The notes beneath the pieces are model-generated. The model saw only the letters and a program-made list of their open reading frames with translations, searched no databases and was not told the DNA's origin. A program made the translations under genes and the position numbers. A stretch of DNA of 64,000 nucleotides from Hydrocarboniphaga sp. (GTDB lineage: Bacteria; Pseudomonadota; Gammaproteobacteria; Nevskiales; Nevskiaceae). Shown in pieces: positions 53,952 through 62,942 of the stretch. The first letter of the stretch is position 1, and every line of letters begins with the position of its first letter. The DNA is taken from positions 1 to 64,000 of the forward strand of contig NZ_JAQGNT010000070.1 in NCBI RefSeq assembly GCF_028291725.1, read 5' to 3'.

Positions 53952-54815
53952 TCATGCCGCCGGGTCGATTCCGGCCAGCACCTTGTCCATGACCTCTTGC
54001 CCCAGATAGCCGGTGACCCAGAGTGTGGCGTCGACCGGAAAGTGCAGATCGCCGCCACCGTTGACCGCGAGGCTCTCGCCGGTGACCCACGACGATTCCG
54101 GGCCGGCCAGGTAGCGCACGGCGGCGCCGATGTCCGCGGGTTCGCCGAGCCGGCCCAGCGCGCGTGAAAAGTAGTGATCGAGAATGTTCTGCTGCAGGAA
54201 CATGTCGGTGGTGGCGTCGGTGCGGGTGGGCCCCGGACGCACGGCGTTGACGCGGATTTTGTGGCGCCCCAATTCGTTGGCGGCTGCTTTCACCAGGCCT
54301 TCGACCGCGGCCTTGGCCGTGGTGTAGATCGAGAGCCATGCCGATGGCCGTGACGCGGCTTCCGACGAAATGCAGACGATGCTGCCGCCGCCGTTGGCGG
54401 CCATCAGCGGAATGCTGTGGCGGATCGCAAGAAACGTCGGTTGAACGTTGTTGGCGATCTGCTGCATCACGCTGTGCTCGTCATGCATGATCAGCGGCGT
54501 GAGGCTGCCGATGCCGACCGTCGAGACGCAGATGTCGAACCGGCCGTTGAACTCCGCGGCCAGCGCGACCGCGTGCCTCACGTCATCGGATTGCATCGCG
54601 TCGCCGACGCTCAGCGCGATGCGCGCGCCGCCGTTCGCCGCGGGCAGCAGGCGGCTGCGCGCCTGCTCCAGTGTGTCGCGGCGGCGGCCCATGAGCACCA
54701 CCGAACAGCCGTCGCGCAGCAGCGCCTCGGCGCTCGCGGAGCCGATGCCGCCGGCGCCGCCGGTGACCAGGGCGGACTTGCCAGCCAGCGGCAGCGCATG
54801 GGATTGGGCCGTCAT
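53952..54815 (-). CDS. Short-chain dehydrogenase/reductase
   Basis: 287 residues with an intact classical SDR set: TGGAGGIG near 19-26, the serine in CISSEAAS and YTTAK, then VRPGPTRTDA and WVTGESLAVNGGG. A C-terminal extension of about 30 residues follows the usual end. Transcribed leftward after the sulfotransferase gene, 32 bases downstream of it. Likely an alcohol dehydrogenase of the pathway. Confidence 0.88.
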   Translation of the reverse strand: MTAQSHALPLAGKSALVTGGAGGIGSASAEALLRDGCSVVLMGRRRDTLEQARSRLLPAANGGARIALSVGDAMQSDDVRHAVALAAEFNGRFDICVSTVGIGSLTPLIMHDEHSVMQQIANNVQPTFLAIRHSIPLMAANGGGSIVCISSEAASRPSAWLSIYTTAKAAVEGLVKAAANELGRHKIRVNAVRPGPTRTDATTDMFLQQNILDHYFSRALGRLGEPADIGAAVRYLAGPESSWVTGESLAVNGGGDLHFPVDATLWVTGYLGQEVMDKVLAGIDPAA

Positions 54816-54847
54816 TGTTCTCTCGCTTTCGATAAGGAAGTGGCGGC

Positions 54848-55990
54848 CTACAGCCACGCCGCGTAGGCGTCCGAATAGAACCGGTAGCGCTCGGCGAGCC
54901 GTGCCGGATCGAGCCCGAAAAATGCCGGCTCCACCTTGTGCTCGCCCTTGGGATGAATGCTCTGCCAGCGGCGGATGACGGCGGCGAGACCGGGGTCGTA
55001 GGGCCAGCCGAGAAAGTCGTATAGCGCCGGAATCTGCGCGGCGGGATCGGCCGCTTGGCGCTTGTGGGAGACGTCGAAGAAGCGGTGTTCGCCGATGCGC
55101 CGGCGGAACGCCATGGTGCGCTTCAGCGCAGTGAGCCAATACTCTTCCTGTGCGGGCCCCAGGTTCACCGGGTCGGAACGATCGTCCCAGGCCACGCGGC
55201 AGTGATGCATGATCGAGCACACCGACGGCAGGGTTTTCACCGCATCGCGATGCGTCATCACGTAGCGCGCATCCGGGTAGACCGTATCGATGGCGTCCAT
55301 CGCGAACATGTGCATCGGCGTGCGCAGAAACCAGCGCTTCGGCGGGCAGCGCCACTGCAGCAGCTTGATCACGCGGCGGTGATAGCGGTAGGCCTGCACC
55401 ATGTCGGGCTGGGCCGACATCACCCATTGCGAGTACGAGGTGGTGTTGTAGTAGGTCTCGAACGCCGTATGCGGCAGGAAAGACATGCACAGCAGCAGCG
55501 CGCACTCCTGCGGGCCGCGAACGTCGCGCGGCACCATGTTGCGCAGTTCCGGCACCATGGTTTCGAAAACGTCGGACTCCGCTTCGGCCTGGGCGATGCG
55601 CGGATCGCTGAACTCGGTGGCTTTCTCCGGCGGCGGACACGGGTGACGGCTCTCCCAGTCGCGCAGCACGCGGGTGTCGCGATCCAGCGCCATGATGAAG
55701 CCCAGCGCGGTGCTGCCGGTGCGTGGCAGGCCGATGCCGAAGACCGGCGCCACGATCTGCTCGTCGTCGATCTCGGGATGCTTCGCGTACCAGCTCTCGA
55801 CCTCGAGCCGGTTGCTCAGATAGCCGATCAGCATCTCCGGCACCGACAGGCGGCCGAATTCGGTGAGGAGGGTATCGCGGTTGATCGAATCGACCAGGCG
55901 ATGCAAGGGAACGAGGAAGCTCTCCTCGCCGAAATCCTTCAGTCCGGTGCGGATGCGCGCTTGGTCCAGCAATGCAACTGCTTCAATCAT
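54848..55990 (-). CDS. Sulfotransferase-family protein
   Basis: 380 residues, homologous to the protein at 38578. The PAPS loop GIGLPRTGSTALGF is near 85-98 and the 3'-phosphate motif YVMTHRDAVKTLPSV near 243-257. GGAGG precedes the ATG at 55990. It lies between two SDR genes on the minus strand. Reaction in the island unknown; family members may transfer sulfate or have other CoA/nucleotide-linked roles. Confidence 0.87.
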   Translation of the reverse strand: MIEAVALLDQARIRTGLKDFGEESFLVPLHRLVDSINRDTLLTEFGRLSVPEMLIGYLSNRLEVESWYAKHPEIDDEQIVAPVFGIGLPRTGSTALGFIMALDRDTRVLRDWESRHPCPPPEKATEFSDPRIAQAEAESDVFETMVPELRNMVPRDVRGPQECALLLCMSFLPHTAFETYYNTTSYSQWVMSAQPDMVQAYRYHRRVIKLLQWRCPPKRWFLRTPMHMFAMDAIDTVYPDARYVMTHRDAVKTLPSVCSIMHHCRVAWDDRSDPVNLGPAQEEYWLTALKRTMAFRRRIGEHRFFDVSHKRQAADPAAQIPALYDFLGWPYDPGLAAVIRRWQSIHPKGEHKVEPAFFGLDPARLAERYRFYSDAYAAWL

Positions 55991-56018
55991 GTCGAATCCT
56001 CCTTCTACGTGGTCCGGA

Positions 56019-56786
56019 TCAGAGAAAGCTGCCGCCGCCGCCGTCGACGAACAGCGAGCGGCCGGAGATGTAGTCGGATGCGGGGCTCGCCAGGAACACC
56101 ACCACAGGCGCGATGTCGCGCGCCGGATCGCCGAAGCGGCGCATCGGGATGTGCGAAGCAATCTGGCGCACCTGCGCGTCGAGATCGCCGGCGCGGCCGA
56201 GATCGGCGCGCGCCGAGGGCGTCAGCGCCAGCGGCATGATGGCGTTGACGTTGATGCCGTACTGGCCCCATTCGTTGGCGGCGGACTTGGTCAGCCCGCG
56301 TACGCCTTCCTTGGCGGCGGCGTAAGTGGAATGCAGGACCACGCCCATGGTGCCGGAGGCCGAGCCGCAGTTGATGATCTTGCCGCCGCGCTGCTTCAGG
56401 TAAGGAAAGCAGGCCTGCATGGCGTTGAAGGGCCCGAACAGGTTCACCTTGAGCACGTCGAGCAGGTCGGCCTCGGTCTGCTCCTCCAGCGGCTTGGCGC
56501 GGATCAGCATCGCGCTGTTGAACAGGATGTCGACGCTGCCGAACGTGCCGGCCGCAAGCGCGATGGCGGCATCGACCTGGTCTCGCCGCGTGATGTCGCA
56601 GCGCTGCGGCAGGCAGCGTCCACCTGCGTGTTCGATGCGGTTCGCAGTGTCGGCGAGGCCGGCGTCGTTGATGTCGAGCACCACGATCGCGGCACCGGCC
56701 TGTGCAAGCGCAAGCGCGCTCGCCTGGCCGATGCCCTGGCCGCCGCCGGCGACGATGGCGGTTTTACCTTGCAGTACTTTGTCCAT
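56019..56786 (-). CDS. Short-chain dehydrogenase/reductase
   Basis: 255 residues. Cofactor loop AGGGQGIG near 13-20, LFNSAM in place of NNAG, the serine in CGSASGT, and YAAAK; C-terminal YISGRSLFVDGGG. First gene of the leftward run SDR, sulfotransferase, SDR, DUF1214-like. An operator-like palindrome lies 42 bp upstream. Confidence 0.9.
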   Translation of the reverse strand: MDKVLQGKTAIVAGGGQGIGQASALALAQAGAAIVVLDINDAGLADTANRIEHAGGRCLPQRCDITRRDQVDAAIALAAGTFGSVDILFNSAMLIRAKPLEEQTEADLLDVLKVNLFGPFNAMQACFPYLKQRGGKIINCGSASGTMGVVLHSTYAAAKEGVRGLTKSAANEWGQYGINVNAIMPLALTPSARADLGRAGDLDAQVRQIASHIPMRRFGDPARDIAPVVVFLASPASDYISGRSLFVDGGGGSFL

Positions 56787-56827
56787 GCTCTCCTGCCTTG
56801 GCGTGCGTGGTTCTGGCGCTGCACATA

Positions 56828-56844
56828 GCTGATGAACCGTCAGC
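56828..56844. promoter_or_regulatory. Operator-like palindrome GCTGA-N7-TCAGC
   Basis: A perfect inverted repeat with the same centre (CTGA-N7-TCAG) and spacing as the other island sites, between the second TetR gene and the SDR it precedes. Confidence 0.5.
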
Positions 56845-56979
56845 TTAAGTGGCAGCGCGAGCTCGCTTTATTGGCGACGACGTGGCCGGACTGTAGCCAT
56901 TTCACTGACCAAGGTCAACGAACAAGCGAAAATGAACAATGAGCCCGCTATGAGCCCTTCTTAGGGATCAGATTAGGGA

Positions 56980-57582
56980 TCAGACGGCCAGGGAACCGGC
57001 CAGCAGCGAGGTCAGCATGGCCAGCCGGGGACGCGTCTCGACCGGCGAGCTGGGCGCCAGCAGAAACCCCCAGAAACTCAGGCGCAGGGTATCGGCCAGC
57101 TCGTAGGTGTCGATATCGGCGCGGATCGCCCCGACCCGTTGCAGGCGCTTGACCTGCGCGATCAAGGCGATTCCGAAGGCGGTCTTGTCGGTGGTCATGC
57201 CCGCCGTGCCGCTATGGCGCACCAGCGCGAGATTGATCTCCCGCGTCAGCTCCTGATTGCCGATGATCCGATGCTCTTCCAGCACAACCGAAGTAAGCCC
57301 GGCGAGAAAGCTTGCGATGTCGGTGGTGCGGGCGAGTTCCTCGTCGATGCGCTTCGCCATTGCCGCGGAGATACGCCGCTGGCGCTCCAGCAGCACGTGA
57401 TCCTTGGTCGGAAAGTGAAAGAAGAAAGTGCCCTTGGCGACGCCGGCCCGCAGGCAGATCTCACTGACTTTCGCATCCTGCACGCCCACGCGGCCAAACT
57501 CCTCCAGCGCCGCATCATAGACGCGCATAAAGGTCTCCATGCGCTGCAGATCGCGGCTGGTGGGCGCGGGGTCGGCGTTCAT
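56980..57582 (-). CDS. TetR-family transcription regulator
   Basis: 200 residues. The DNA-binding part is RVYDAALEEFGRVGVQDAKV then ICLRAGVAKGTFFFHFPTKD; the C-domain is helical and hydrophobic. The start at 57582 is chosen because the in-frame upstream sequence lacks family features. It sits after the ferredoxin and P450 genes and before the SDR operon on the same strand, and is the other candidate for binding the RCTGA-N7-TCAGY sites. Confidence 0.87.
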   Translation of the reverse strand: MNADPAPTSRDLQRMETFMRVYDAALEEFGRVGVQDAKVSEICLRAGVAKGTFFFHFPTKDHVLLERQRRISAAMAKRIDEELARTTDIASFLAGLTSVVLEEHRIIGNQELTREINLALVRHSGTAGMTTDKTAFGIALIAQVKRLQRVGAIRADIDTYELADTLRLSFWGFLLAPSSPVETRPRLAMLTSLLAGSLAV

Positions 57583-57796
57583 CGCGGGCGAAGTAAAAGG
57601 GTGATCGGGCGCTATCTTGCACGGCTTCGATCTCGGGCGCCTGGGCGGTGCCGCCGCTTGGCCAAAAAGAGGGGGATGGTGCCGATGCCGGCGGTGAACA
57701 GGACGAGCATCGAGTTCCGGCTCGAACCGCGACGGGTCGTAACCCGTCGCCGCAGGTATCGCCATGCGCTGTCTCCTCGCCGAGCCTGCGGTCCCG

Positions 57797-58120
57797 CTAC
57801 TGCTGCTGGTCGGGGACCGTCACCATGATGCCATCCATGTCCTCGGCCAGCGGCAGCTGGCAGCTCAGCCGGCTGGTGTCGCGGCGTTCGGCCGCGGCTC
57901 CGTCGAGCAGTGCGTCCTCGTCGATCGACGGCGGCGCGAAACGCGCCGCCCATTGCTCGCCGACGTAGACGTGGCAGGTGCCGCAGGTGCAGCTGCCGCC
58001 GCACAGCGCCAGGATGCCGCGGATGAGATTGTCCTCCGCGGCCTCCTTGACCGTGCGGCCGGGTGCGATCTGCACCGCGCGCCGGCTGCCGTCGGCGAGG
58101 ATGAAATTGACCGTCAGCAT
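57797..58120 (-). CDS. [2Fe-2S] ferredoxin for P450
   Basis: 107 residues of the adrenodoxin/putidaredoxin type: the cluster ligands are in CGGSCTCGTCH (spacing Cx5Cx2C) and the fourth Cys in RLSCQLPL. Acidic surface residues lie before the last strand (LAEDMDG). Encoded ten bases after the P450 gene, it is the obvious electron donor. No ferredoxin reductase gene is in the window. Confidence 0.93.
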   Translation of the reverse strand: MLTVNFILADGSRRAVQIAPGRTVKEAAEDNLIRGILALCGGSCTCGTCHVYVGEQWAARFAPPSIDEDALLDGAAAERRDTSRLSCQLPLAEDMDGIMVTVPDQQQ

Positions 58121-58130
58121 GCGCGTCGGC

Positions 58131-59351
58131 TCACTTGATCTTCATGTTGACGTTGACCGGCGAACGCTCGGTCGGCAGGCCGCCCCACAGCGGCTCGAAG
58201 TCGGGCGTGGCCAGGCGCAGCGCGGGAAAGCGCTGGACCAGCGCCAGCGTGGCGGTGCGTACCGACGGACGTGCGATGGCCTGGCCGATGCAGAAGTGGA
58301 TGCCGTAGCCGAACGAGGACACGTCGGTGGGCGCGCGGCGGATGTCGAACTTGCCCGGGTCGGGATACAGCACCGGGTCGTAGTTGGCCGCGCCCAGCGA
58401 CAGCGCGATGGCCATGCCCTTCCATACTTGCAGGCCTTCGAACTCGAAGTCCTGCCTGGCCCAGCGATGGCGGAAGTTGCCGAGGCAGTCGATGCGCAGC
58501 ACTTCTTCGATGGCGCTGTTGATCAGCGCGGGCTCGTTGCGCAGCAGTTCCATCTGCTCGGGGTTGCGGCCGAAGCGCAGCGCCGCCAGGCCGATGGTGG
58601 CCGAGATCGTGCCGATGCCTCCGGTGAGCAGCACCATCAGCGTGGCGAACAGCTCTTCGGTGGTGATGTCGGAGGCGATGATGCTGCCGACCAGGTCGTC
58701 CTTGGGCTCGGCCTTGCGCCGCTCGATGAGGTTCTCGCAATAGGCGTACATGGCGTTGTAGGCATCCAGGTATTCCTTGGGCTTGGGATCGCCGGCCTTG
58801 AGCGTGCCGACCAGGCCCATCGAGTGCGAGTAGTGCAGGAACAGCGGCCAGTCCTGCTGCGGCACCGCCAGGAAGTGGTCCAGCAGCACGGTGACCGCGA
58901 ACGGGATGGCGATGTCGGCCATCACGTCGATATCGGTGCCGCGCGCTTCGAGCTGATCCATCATCTGGTTGGCCAGCGCGTTGAGGCCGGCCTGCGCCTC
59001 GGCCACGCGGCGCGGCGTGAACGCGGGCTGCATCAGGCGGCGCAGGCGCGTGTGCTGCGGCTGGTCCACCTCGACGATGATCGGCAGGCCGTTGAAGTAG
59101 TCGATGTTGTCCAGGCCCGTTCCCGGCACCGGTACGGCGCTGAGGAACTCCTGGTTCATCAGGCCGAACTTCACATCCTTGTGGCGCGTGGCGAACGCGT
59201 GCACATGACCGTCCTGGCGGATGTAGCGCGGCGGCTGCTGCGCCCACTTGAGGAAATACTTCGAAGGGTCGGACTTGATGGCCTGGCCGTACATGTCGAA
59301 ATCGAGATGTTCGAACTTGGCCGGGTCGAGCTGATTGAGATCGGGAATCAC
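58131..59351 (-). CDS. Cytochrome P450
   Basis: 406 residues from a GTG with GGAG six bases upstream. The K-helix ExxR is EEVLR near 283, the haem loop FGYGIHFCIG has the Cys ligand near 353, and the I-helix reads LLTGGIGTISATIG near 242-255. In the usual AGx(D/E)T motif the acid is Gly here, so the acid-alcohol pair for O2 activation is incomplete. A soluble bacterial class I enzyme; with its ferredoxin it probably hydroxylates the island's hydrophobic substrate. An operator-like palindrome lies about 75 bp upstream. Confidence 0.92.
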   Translation of the reverse strand: MIPDLNQLDPAKFEHLDFDMYGQAIKSDPSKYFLKWAQQPPRYIRQDGHVHAFATRHKDVKFGLMNQEFLSAVPVPGTGLDNIDYFNGLPIIVEVDQPQHTRLRRLMQPAFTPRRVAEAQAGLNALANQMMDQLEARGTDIDVMADIAIPFAVTVLLDHFLAVPQQDWPLFLHYSHSMGLVGTLKAGDPKPKEYLDAYNAMYAYCENLIERRKAEPKDDLVGSIIASDITTEELFATLMVLLTGGIGTISATIGLAALRFGRNPEQMELLRNEPALINSAIEEVLRIDCLGNFRHRWARQDFEFEGLQVWKGMAIALSLGAANYDPVLYPDPGKFDIRRAPTDVSSFGYGIHFCIGQAIARPSVRTATLALVQRFPALRLATPDFEPLWGGLPTERSPVNVNMKIK

Positions 59352-59424
59352 CGTGTTCTCCGCGGGATGGATGTTCTGATGTTCGGAGCGGCCGGCAGGC
59401 ACTCGAAAAAGGCTGCTGGCTGCG

Positions 59425-59441
59425 GCTGATGGTCTATCACT
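59425..59441. promoter_or_regulatory. Operator-like palindrome GCTGA-N7-TCACT
   Basis: One mismatch from RCTGA-N7-TCAGY, same 7-bp gap, in the space between the VOC stop and the P450 start. Confidence 0.4.
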
Positions 59442-59511
59442 TTGCACCGGGGTGAGTACACAAGCTATATCGGGAAATCCATATTTGCCGCCTGATCGTC
59501 CAGGCTGCGGA

Positions 59512-60318
59512 TCATTGGAGCCCGCGTTCGGCGTGGTCGTCGGCCACGTCATAGATCGCCAGCGGCAGGCCTTCGATCTGCAGGTAATGTTTGCTGCGCC
59601 CGCTGGGCAGGCGATGGCTCAGCAGGATCTTCAAGCTCTGCTGTCTAAGGCGCGCGCAGACCGCTTCGACATCCTCGACCACGAACTCTAAAGCGGCGAT
59701 CGGCGCATGCACCGCCGCCACCAGGCTCGCATCGGCAGCACCTTCCACGAGCTTGATGCGATGCGCGCCGACCTTGGCTCGCTTGCCCAGACCGGCCGCA
59801 TCGCAATCGCTGAAACGCATGCCGAAGAAGCGTTCGAAGTCGGCTGCCGCCGCATCGAGGTCGAGCACCGTCAGGCTCACCAGGCCCAGCTTGGGCGCGG
59901 CTGCCGACTCCAGGTCCTTGAACGGCGCCAGCTGCGCCTCGTTGTCGCCGTCGGTGCAGATCATCAGCGGAATGCCGTGGAAGCTCGGGCCGAACAGGTA
60001 TTCGAACTTGCCCGGAATCGGCAGCCAGCTCGGCGCGGTGACCACGTGCCCCGCGGCCACCAGCGCGTCCTTGACCTGGTCGGCGTCGTCCACCGCGAGC
60101 GCGACTTCCATCAGCGGATGCGGAATGCCGTGCAGGAAGGGCAGCTCGCGCTGCGGCTGCAGCGGCTCCAGGCCGTGCTCGCCGATGCATACACGCAGGC
60201 CGATGTCGCCCATGTCCGGCCACTTGAAAGTCAGGCCGAAGGCGCGCTCGAAGGCGGCGACGTTGCGATCGATATCGTCCGTGACATAGGCGACGCGGCA
60301 CATGCGGGTTGGGCGCAT
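59512..60318 (-). CDS. VOC-superfamily protein, tandem domains
   Basis: 268 residues with two glyoxalase/extradiol-type halves: RVAYVTDDIDRNVAAFERAF begins the first, LGLVSLTVLDLDAAAADFER the second. The usual metal ligands (His/His/Glu across the two halves) are not all present, so dioxygenase activity is uncertain; it may bind or isomerise a CoA- or ring-containing intermediate. It follows the flavoprotein gene by 15 bases on the minus strand. Confidence 0.82.
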   Translation of the reverse strand: MRPTRMCRVAYVTDDIDRNVAAFERAFGLTFKWPDMGDIGLRVCIGEHGLEPLQPQRELPFLHGIPHPLMEVALAVDDADQVKDALVAAGHVVTAPSWLPIPGKFEYLFGPSFHGIPLMICTDGDNEAQLAPFKDLESAAAPKLGLVSLTVLDLDAAAADFERFFGMRFSDCDAAGLGKRAKVGAHRIKLVEGAADASLVAAVHAPIAALEFVVEDVEAVCARLRQQSLKILLSHRLPSGRSKHYLQIEGLPLAIYDVADDHAERGLQ

Positions 60319-60333
60319 CGAAGGACTCTCCGG

Positions 60334-62046
60334 TTACTCGGCCGGCGCGCCGGCGAGATGCCGCGCGATCAGGTAGCCGAAGGTGAGATTGAGCGAATGG
60401 TTGCAGCCGTTGGCCGGCGGACGCCCGGCCCACAGCGAGTTCATGTCGAGGCCGCAGGCATAGAGGCCGTCGATCGGCCGGCCATCGGCATCGAGCGCGC
60501 GCCCCTGGCCGTCGACGTTCAATCCCAGCGTGGTGGTCGCATCGCCGGGAAAGATTTTCACGGCGTAAAACGGCGTCTGCTCGAGCACGCCCAGCGATGG
60601 ATTGGGGCGATGTGCGGGATCGCCCATCGAGAGATCGAAGGCGCTGACACCGCGGCCGAACCGCGGGTCCTTTCCCTGGGCGGCGTGGCGGTTGAACTCG
60701 GCGACGGTCGCCGTCAGCGCATCGGCCGGCATCTGCAGGCGCTGCGCGAGACCGGCCAGCGTCGGTGCCTCGATCAGGTAGCCGTCGCGCACCAGGCGCC
60801 AGAGGCCGTAGCCGCCGGGGTACACCAGGCCGAGCCCGTACTTGCGGATGAAGCGGCCGTCGCAGATCAGCCAGGCCGGCACCGAGCCGCTGGCATGCAT
60901 GGCTTCGGTGAACATCAGCGAAGCCTCGTTGCCGAAGCGCAGGGCCTGCGCGTTCACCGCGATGCAGCCGGGCTTGGGCTTGTCGAGAAACAGGTGCGGG
61001 AACTTCTGCACGCTGCCGTCGCGACGCTGATGCAGCGAGATCACGTTCCAGGCCGCGTTGCTGGGATTGCACGGGTTCATCACCGCGCCCACGGCCTGCG
61101 CCATCTTCAGACCATCGCCGGTGTTGCCTTCGGGCACCAGCGACTGGTGCTGATCGGCGTAGGGAATGTGCTGCGCGCGCATGACCGGATCGGCCGAGAA
61201 GCCGCCGCTGGCCAGCACCACGCCGCGCCGCGCCTGCACGAAGCGCGAACGGCCCCGCTGGTCGATCTGCACGCCGACGACGCGGCCGTTCTCGCGCCGC
61301 AGCGCGGTGGCGGCACTGTGATTCCACAGCGTGACGCGGGCATCGAGCGCGGAACGCAGCAGGCGTCCCGCAAGCGCATTGCCCATCGTCAGGCGCGTGC
61401 CGCGCGAATAACCGCGCAGGCGGTCCATGAGGTAGCGGCCGGCGAGGCGCAGCGTATGCCGCAGCGAGCGCCAGGAGCGCGTGGCGTTCATGAGGTGATC
61501 GGCATCGCGGAAGCCCACCATCATGCCGCCCGGCGCGTTGAATTCCTGCAAGGGCGGACGCAGCTGCGCGAACCGCGGTCCGAGCTGCCGGCCGTCGAAT
61601 TCCACCGGCACCAGCAGACGGCCCTGCTTTGAGGCGCCCGCGAGTTCGGGCTGATAGTCCGGCATCGCGCCGCTGAGTTCGAAGCGCAACTGCGTATGCT
61701 GCTCGAAGTAGCGCAGCATCTCGGGACTGTGCCGCAGGAAGCGCTCCAGCAGCGTTTCGTTCAAGGCCTCGCCGACCACCTGTCGCACGTAGCGGGCGGC
61801 CGCTTCCGCGCTGTCGGCAATGCCGGCCCGCTGCATCAGATGATTGCCGGGTACCCAGCAGCCGCCGCCCGACCAAGCGGTGGCTCCGCCGAAGACCGCG
61901 GTCTTCTCCACCAGCAGCACCTGCAGGCCCGATAGCGCGGCGACGATCGCCGCCGCCATGCCCGCGCTGCCGGAACCGACCACGACGACGTCGAAGCCGA
62001 GGCCGACATCGACGCCATCGTCCGCAGCTCGCGGCGGACTGCTCAT
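60334..62046 (-). CDS. KstD/fumarate reductase-family flavoprotein
   Basis: 570 residues. FAD-binding start VVVVGSGSAGMAAAI near 20-34, then ATAWSGGGCWVPGNHLM as in 3-ketosteroid-1-dehydrogenases, RGVVLASGGFSAD and the C-terminal YACGLDMNSLWAGRPPANG with NLTFGYLIARHLAG. The family's catalytic Tyr near the C-terminal GxG motif is not at its normal place, so the substrate may differ from 3-ketosteroids. It probably introduces a C=C bond by FAD-dependent dehydrogenation. Lies in a leftward operon SDR, SDR, this gene, VOC. Confidence 0.88.
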   Translation of the reverse strand: MSSPPRAADDGVDVGLGFDVVVVGSGSAGMAAAIVAALSGLQVLLVEKTAVFGGATAWSGGGCWVPGNHLMQRAGIADSAEAAARYVRQVVGEALNETLLERFLRHSPEMLRYFEQHTQLRFELSGAMPDYQPELAGASKQGRLLVPVEFDGRQLGPRFAQLRPPLQEFNAPGGMMVGFRDADHLMNATRSWRSLRHTLRLAGRYLMDRLRGYSRGTRLTMGNALAGRLLRSALDARVTLWNHSAATALRRENGRVVGVQIDQRGRSRFVQARRGVVLASGGFSADPVMRAQHIPYADQHQSLVPEGNTGDGLKMAQAVGAVMNPCNPSNAAWNVISLHQRRDGSVQKFPHLFLDKPKPGCIAVNAQALRFGNEASLMFTEAMHASGSVPAWLICDGRFIRKYGLGLVYPGGYGLWRLVRDGYLIEAPTLAGLAQRLQMPADALTATVAEFNRHAAQGKDPRFGRGVSAFDLSMGDPAHRPNPSLGVLEQTPFYAVKIFPGDATTTLGLNVDGQGRALDADGRPIDGLYACGLDMNSLWAGRPPANGCNHSLNLTFGYLIARHLAGAPAE

Positions 62047-62084
62047 GTGACCCCGTGGGTCGTGTTCGAGCCGCAGGCCAGCGT

Positions 62085-62870
62085 TCACGCGCGCATGAAA
62101 AAGCCGCCATCGACCTGCAGGGTCATGCCGGTCAGGAAGTCGGAATCGCGGCTGGCCAGGAAGACCGCGACGGGGGCGAGGTCGGTTTCGGGGTTGCCGA
62201 AGCGGCGCAGCGGAACCTGGGCGATGGTGCCGTCGAAGCTGGTCGGCGCGGTCTCGTAGGATTCCCTGAGCGCGTCGGTGAGCATGATCGGGTTGATCAC
62301 GTTGACGTTGATGCCCAGCGGTCCCCATTCGCGCGCCGCGGTGCGCGACAGCGAGCGCACGGCTTCCTTGGTCATGTTGTAGGCCATGCCGCCTTCGAGA
62401 TTGATCTGCGCCATCGGCGAGCCGAAGTTGATGACCTTGCCGCGGCTCTTGCTCAGGTGCGGAAACGCGGCCTTCATGCCCCACAGCGTCGACATGAAGC
62501 CCGAGCGGTAGGTGAACTCCAGCACTTCCTCGTCGAAATCCTGGATCGCCACGAACACCGGCGCATTGGTGGTTTCGCCTTCCTTGCCGAAGCCCTGGGC
62601 GTTGTTGACCAGGACGTCGATGCCGCCGAAAGTCTGCGCGGCCTTCTCGATCATCGCGTAGACCTGTGTCCGCTGCGACACGTCGCAGGTGAGGCCCAGC
62701 GCGGTGCCGCCCGCGGCCTTGATTTCGCCCACCACCGTGTCGACCGTCGCGGTGGTGCGTGAAGCCACCGCCACCTTCGCGCCTTCTGCGGCGTAGGCCA
62801 GCGCGATGGCGCGGCCGATGCCGCGGCCTGCGCCCGTGACCACGGCCACTTTTCCGTCCAGCTTGCCCAT
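62085..62870 (-). CDS. Short-chain dehydrogenase/reductase
   Basis: 261 residues, intact set: TGAGRGIG near 12-19, NNAQG near 91, NFGSPMAQ with the serine, and YNMTK; DFLTGMTLQVDGG at the end. ATG 62870 starts MGKLDGKVAVVTG, the normal family start; ten further residues upstream are unlikely. Second gene of the leftward operon. Confidence 0.9.
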   Translation of the reverse strand: MGKLDGKVAVVTGAGRGIGRAIALAYAAEGAKVAVASRTTATVDTVVGEIKAAGGTALGLTCDVSQRTQVYAMIEKAAQTFGGIDVLVNNAQGFGKEGETTNAPVFVAIQDFDEEVLEFTYRSGFMSTLWGMKAAFPHLSKSRGKVINFGSPMAQINLEGGMAYNMTKEAVRSLSRTAAREWGPLGINVNVINPIMLTDALRESYETAPTSFDGTIAQVPLRRFGNPETDLAPVAVFLASRDSDFLTGMTLQVDGGFFMRA

Positions 62871-62942
62871 GTGCGTTGCTCCGTTCGCGTTACAGCTCAA
62901 AAAATTCCCTCTCCGGATACTGGCGAGAGGGAATGGAGGAGA

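Noticed and set aside
56940..56980. Direct repeat TTAGGGATCAGA before the second TetR stop.
   Set aside because: A single short duplication with no palindrome or spacing that suggests an operator.
60334..62484. A 716-residue frame joining the flavoprotein to upstream sequence.
   Set aside because: The added N-terminal part is an out-of-frame reading of the SDR gene at 62085-62870; the flavoprotein's own ATG at 62046 fits the family start.
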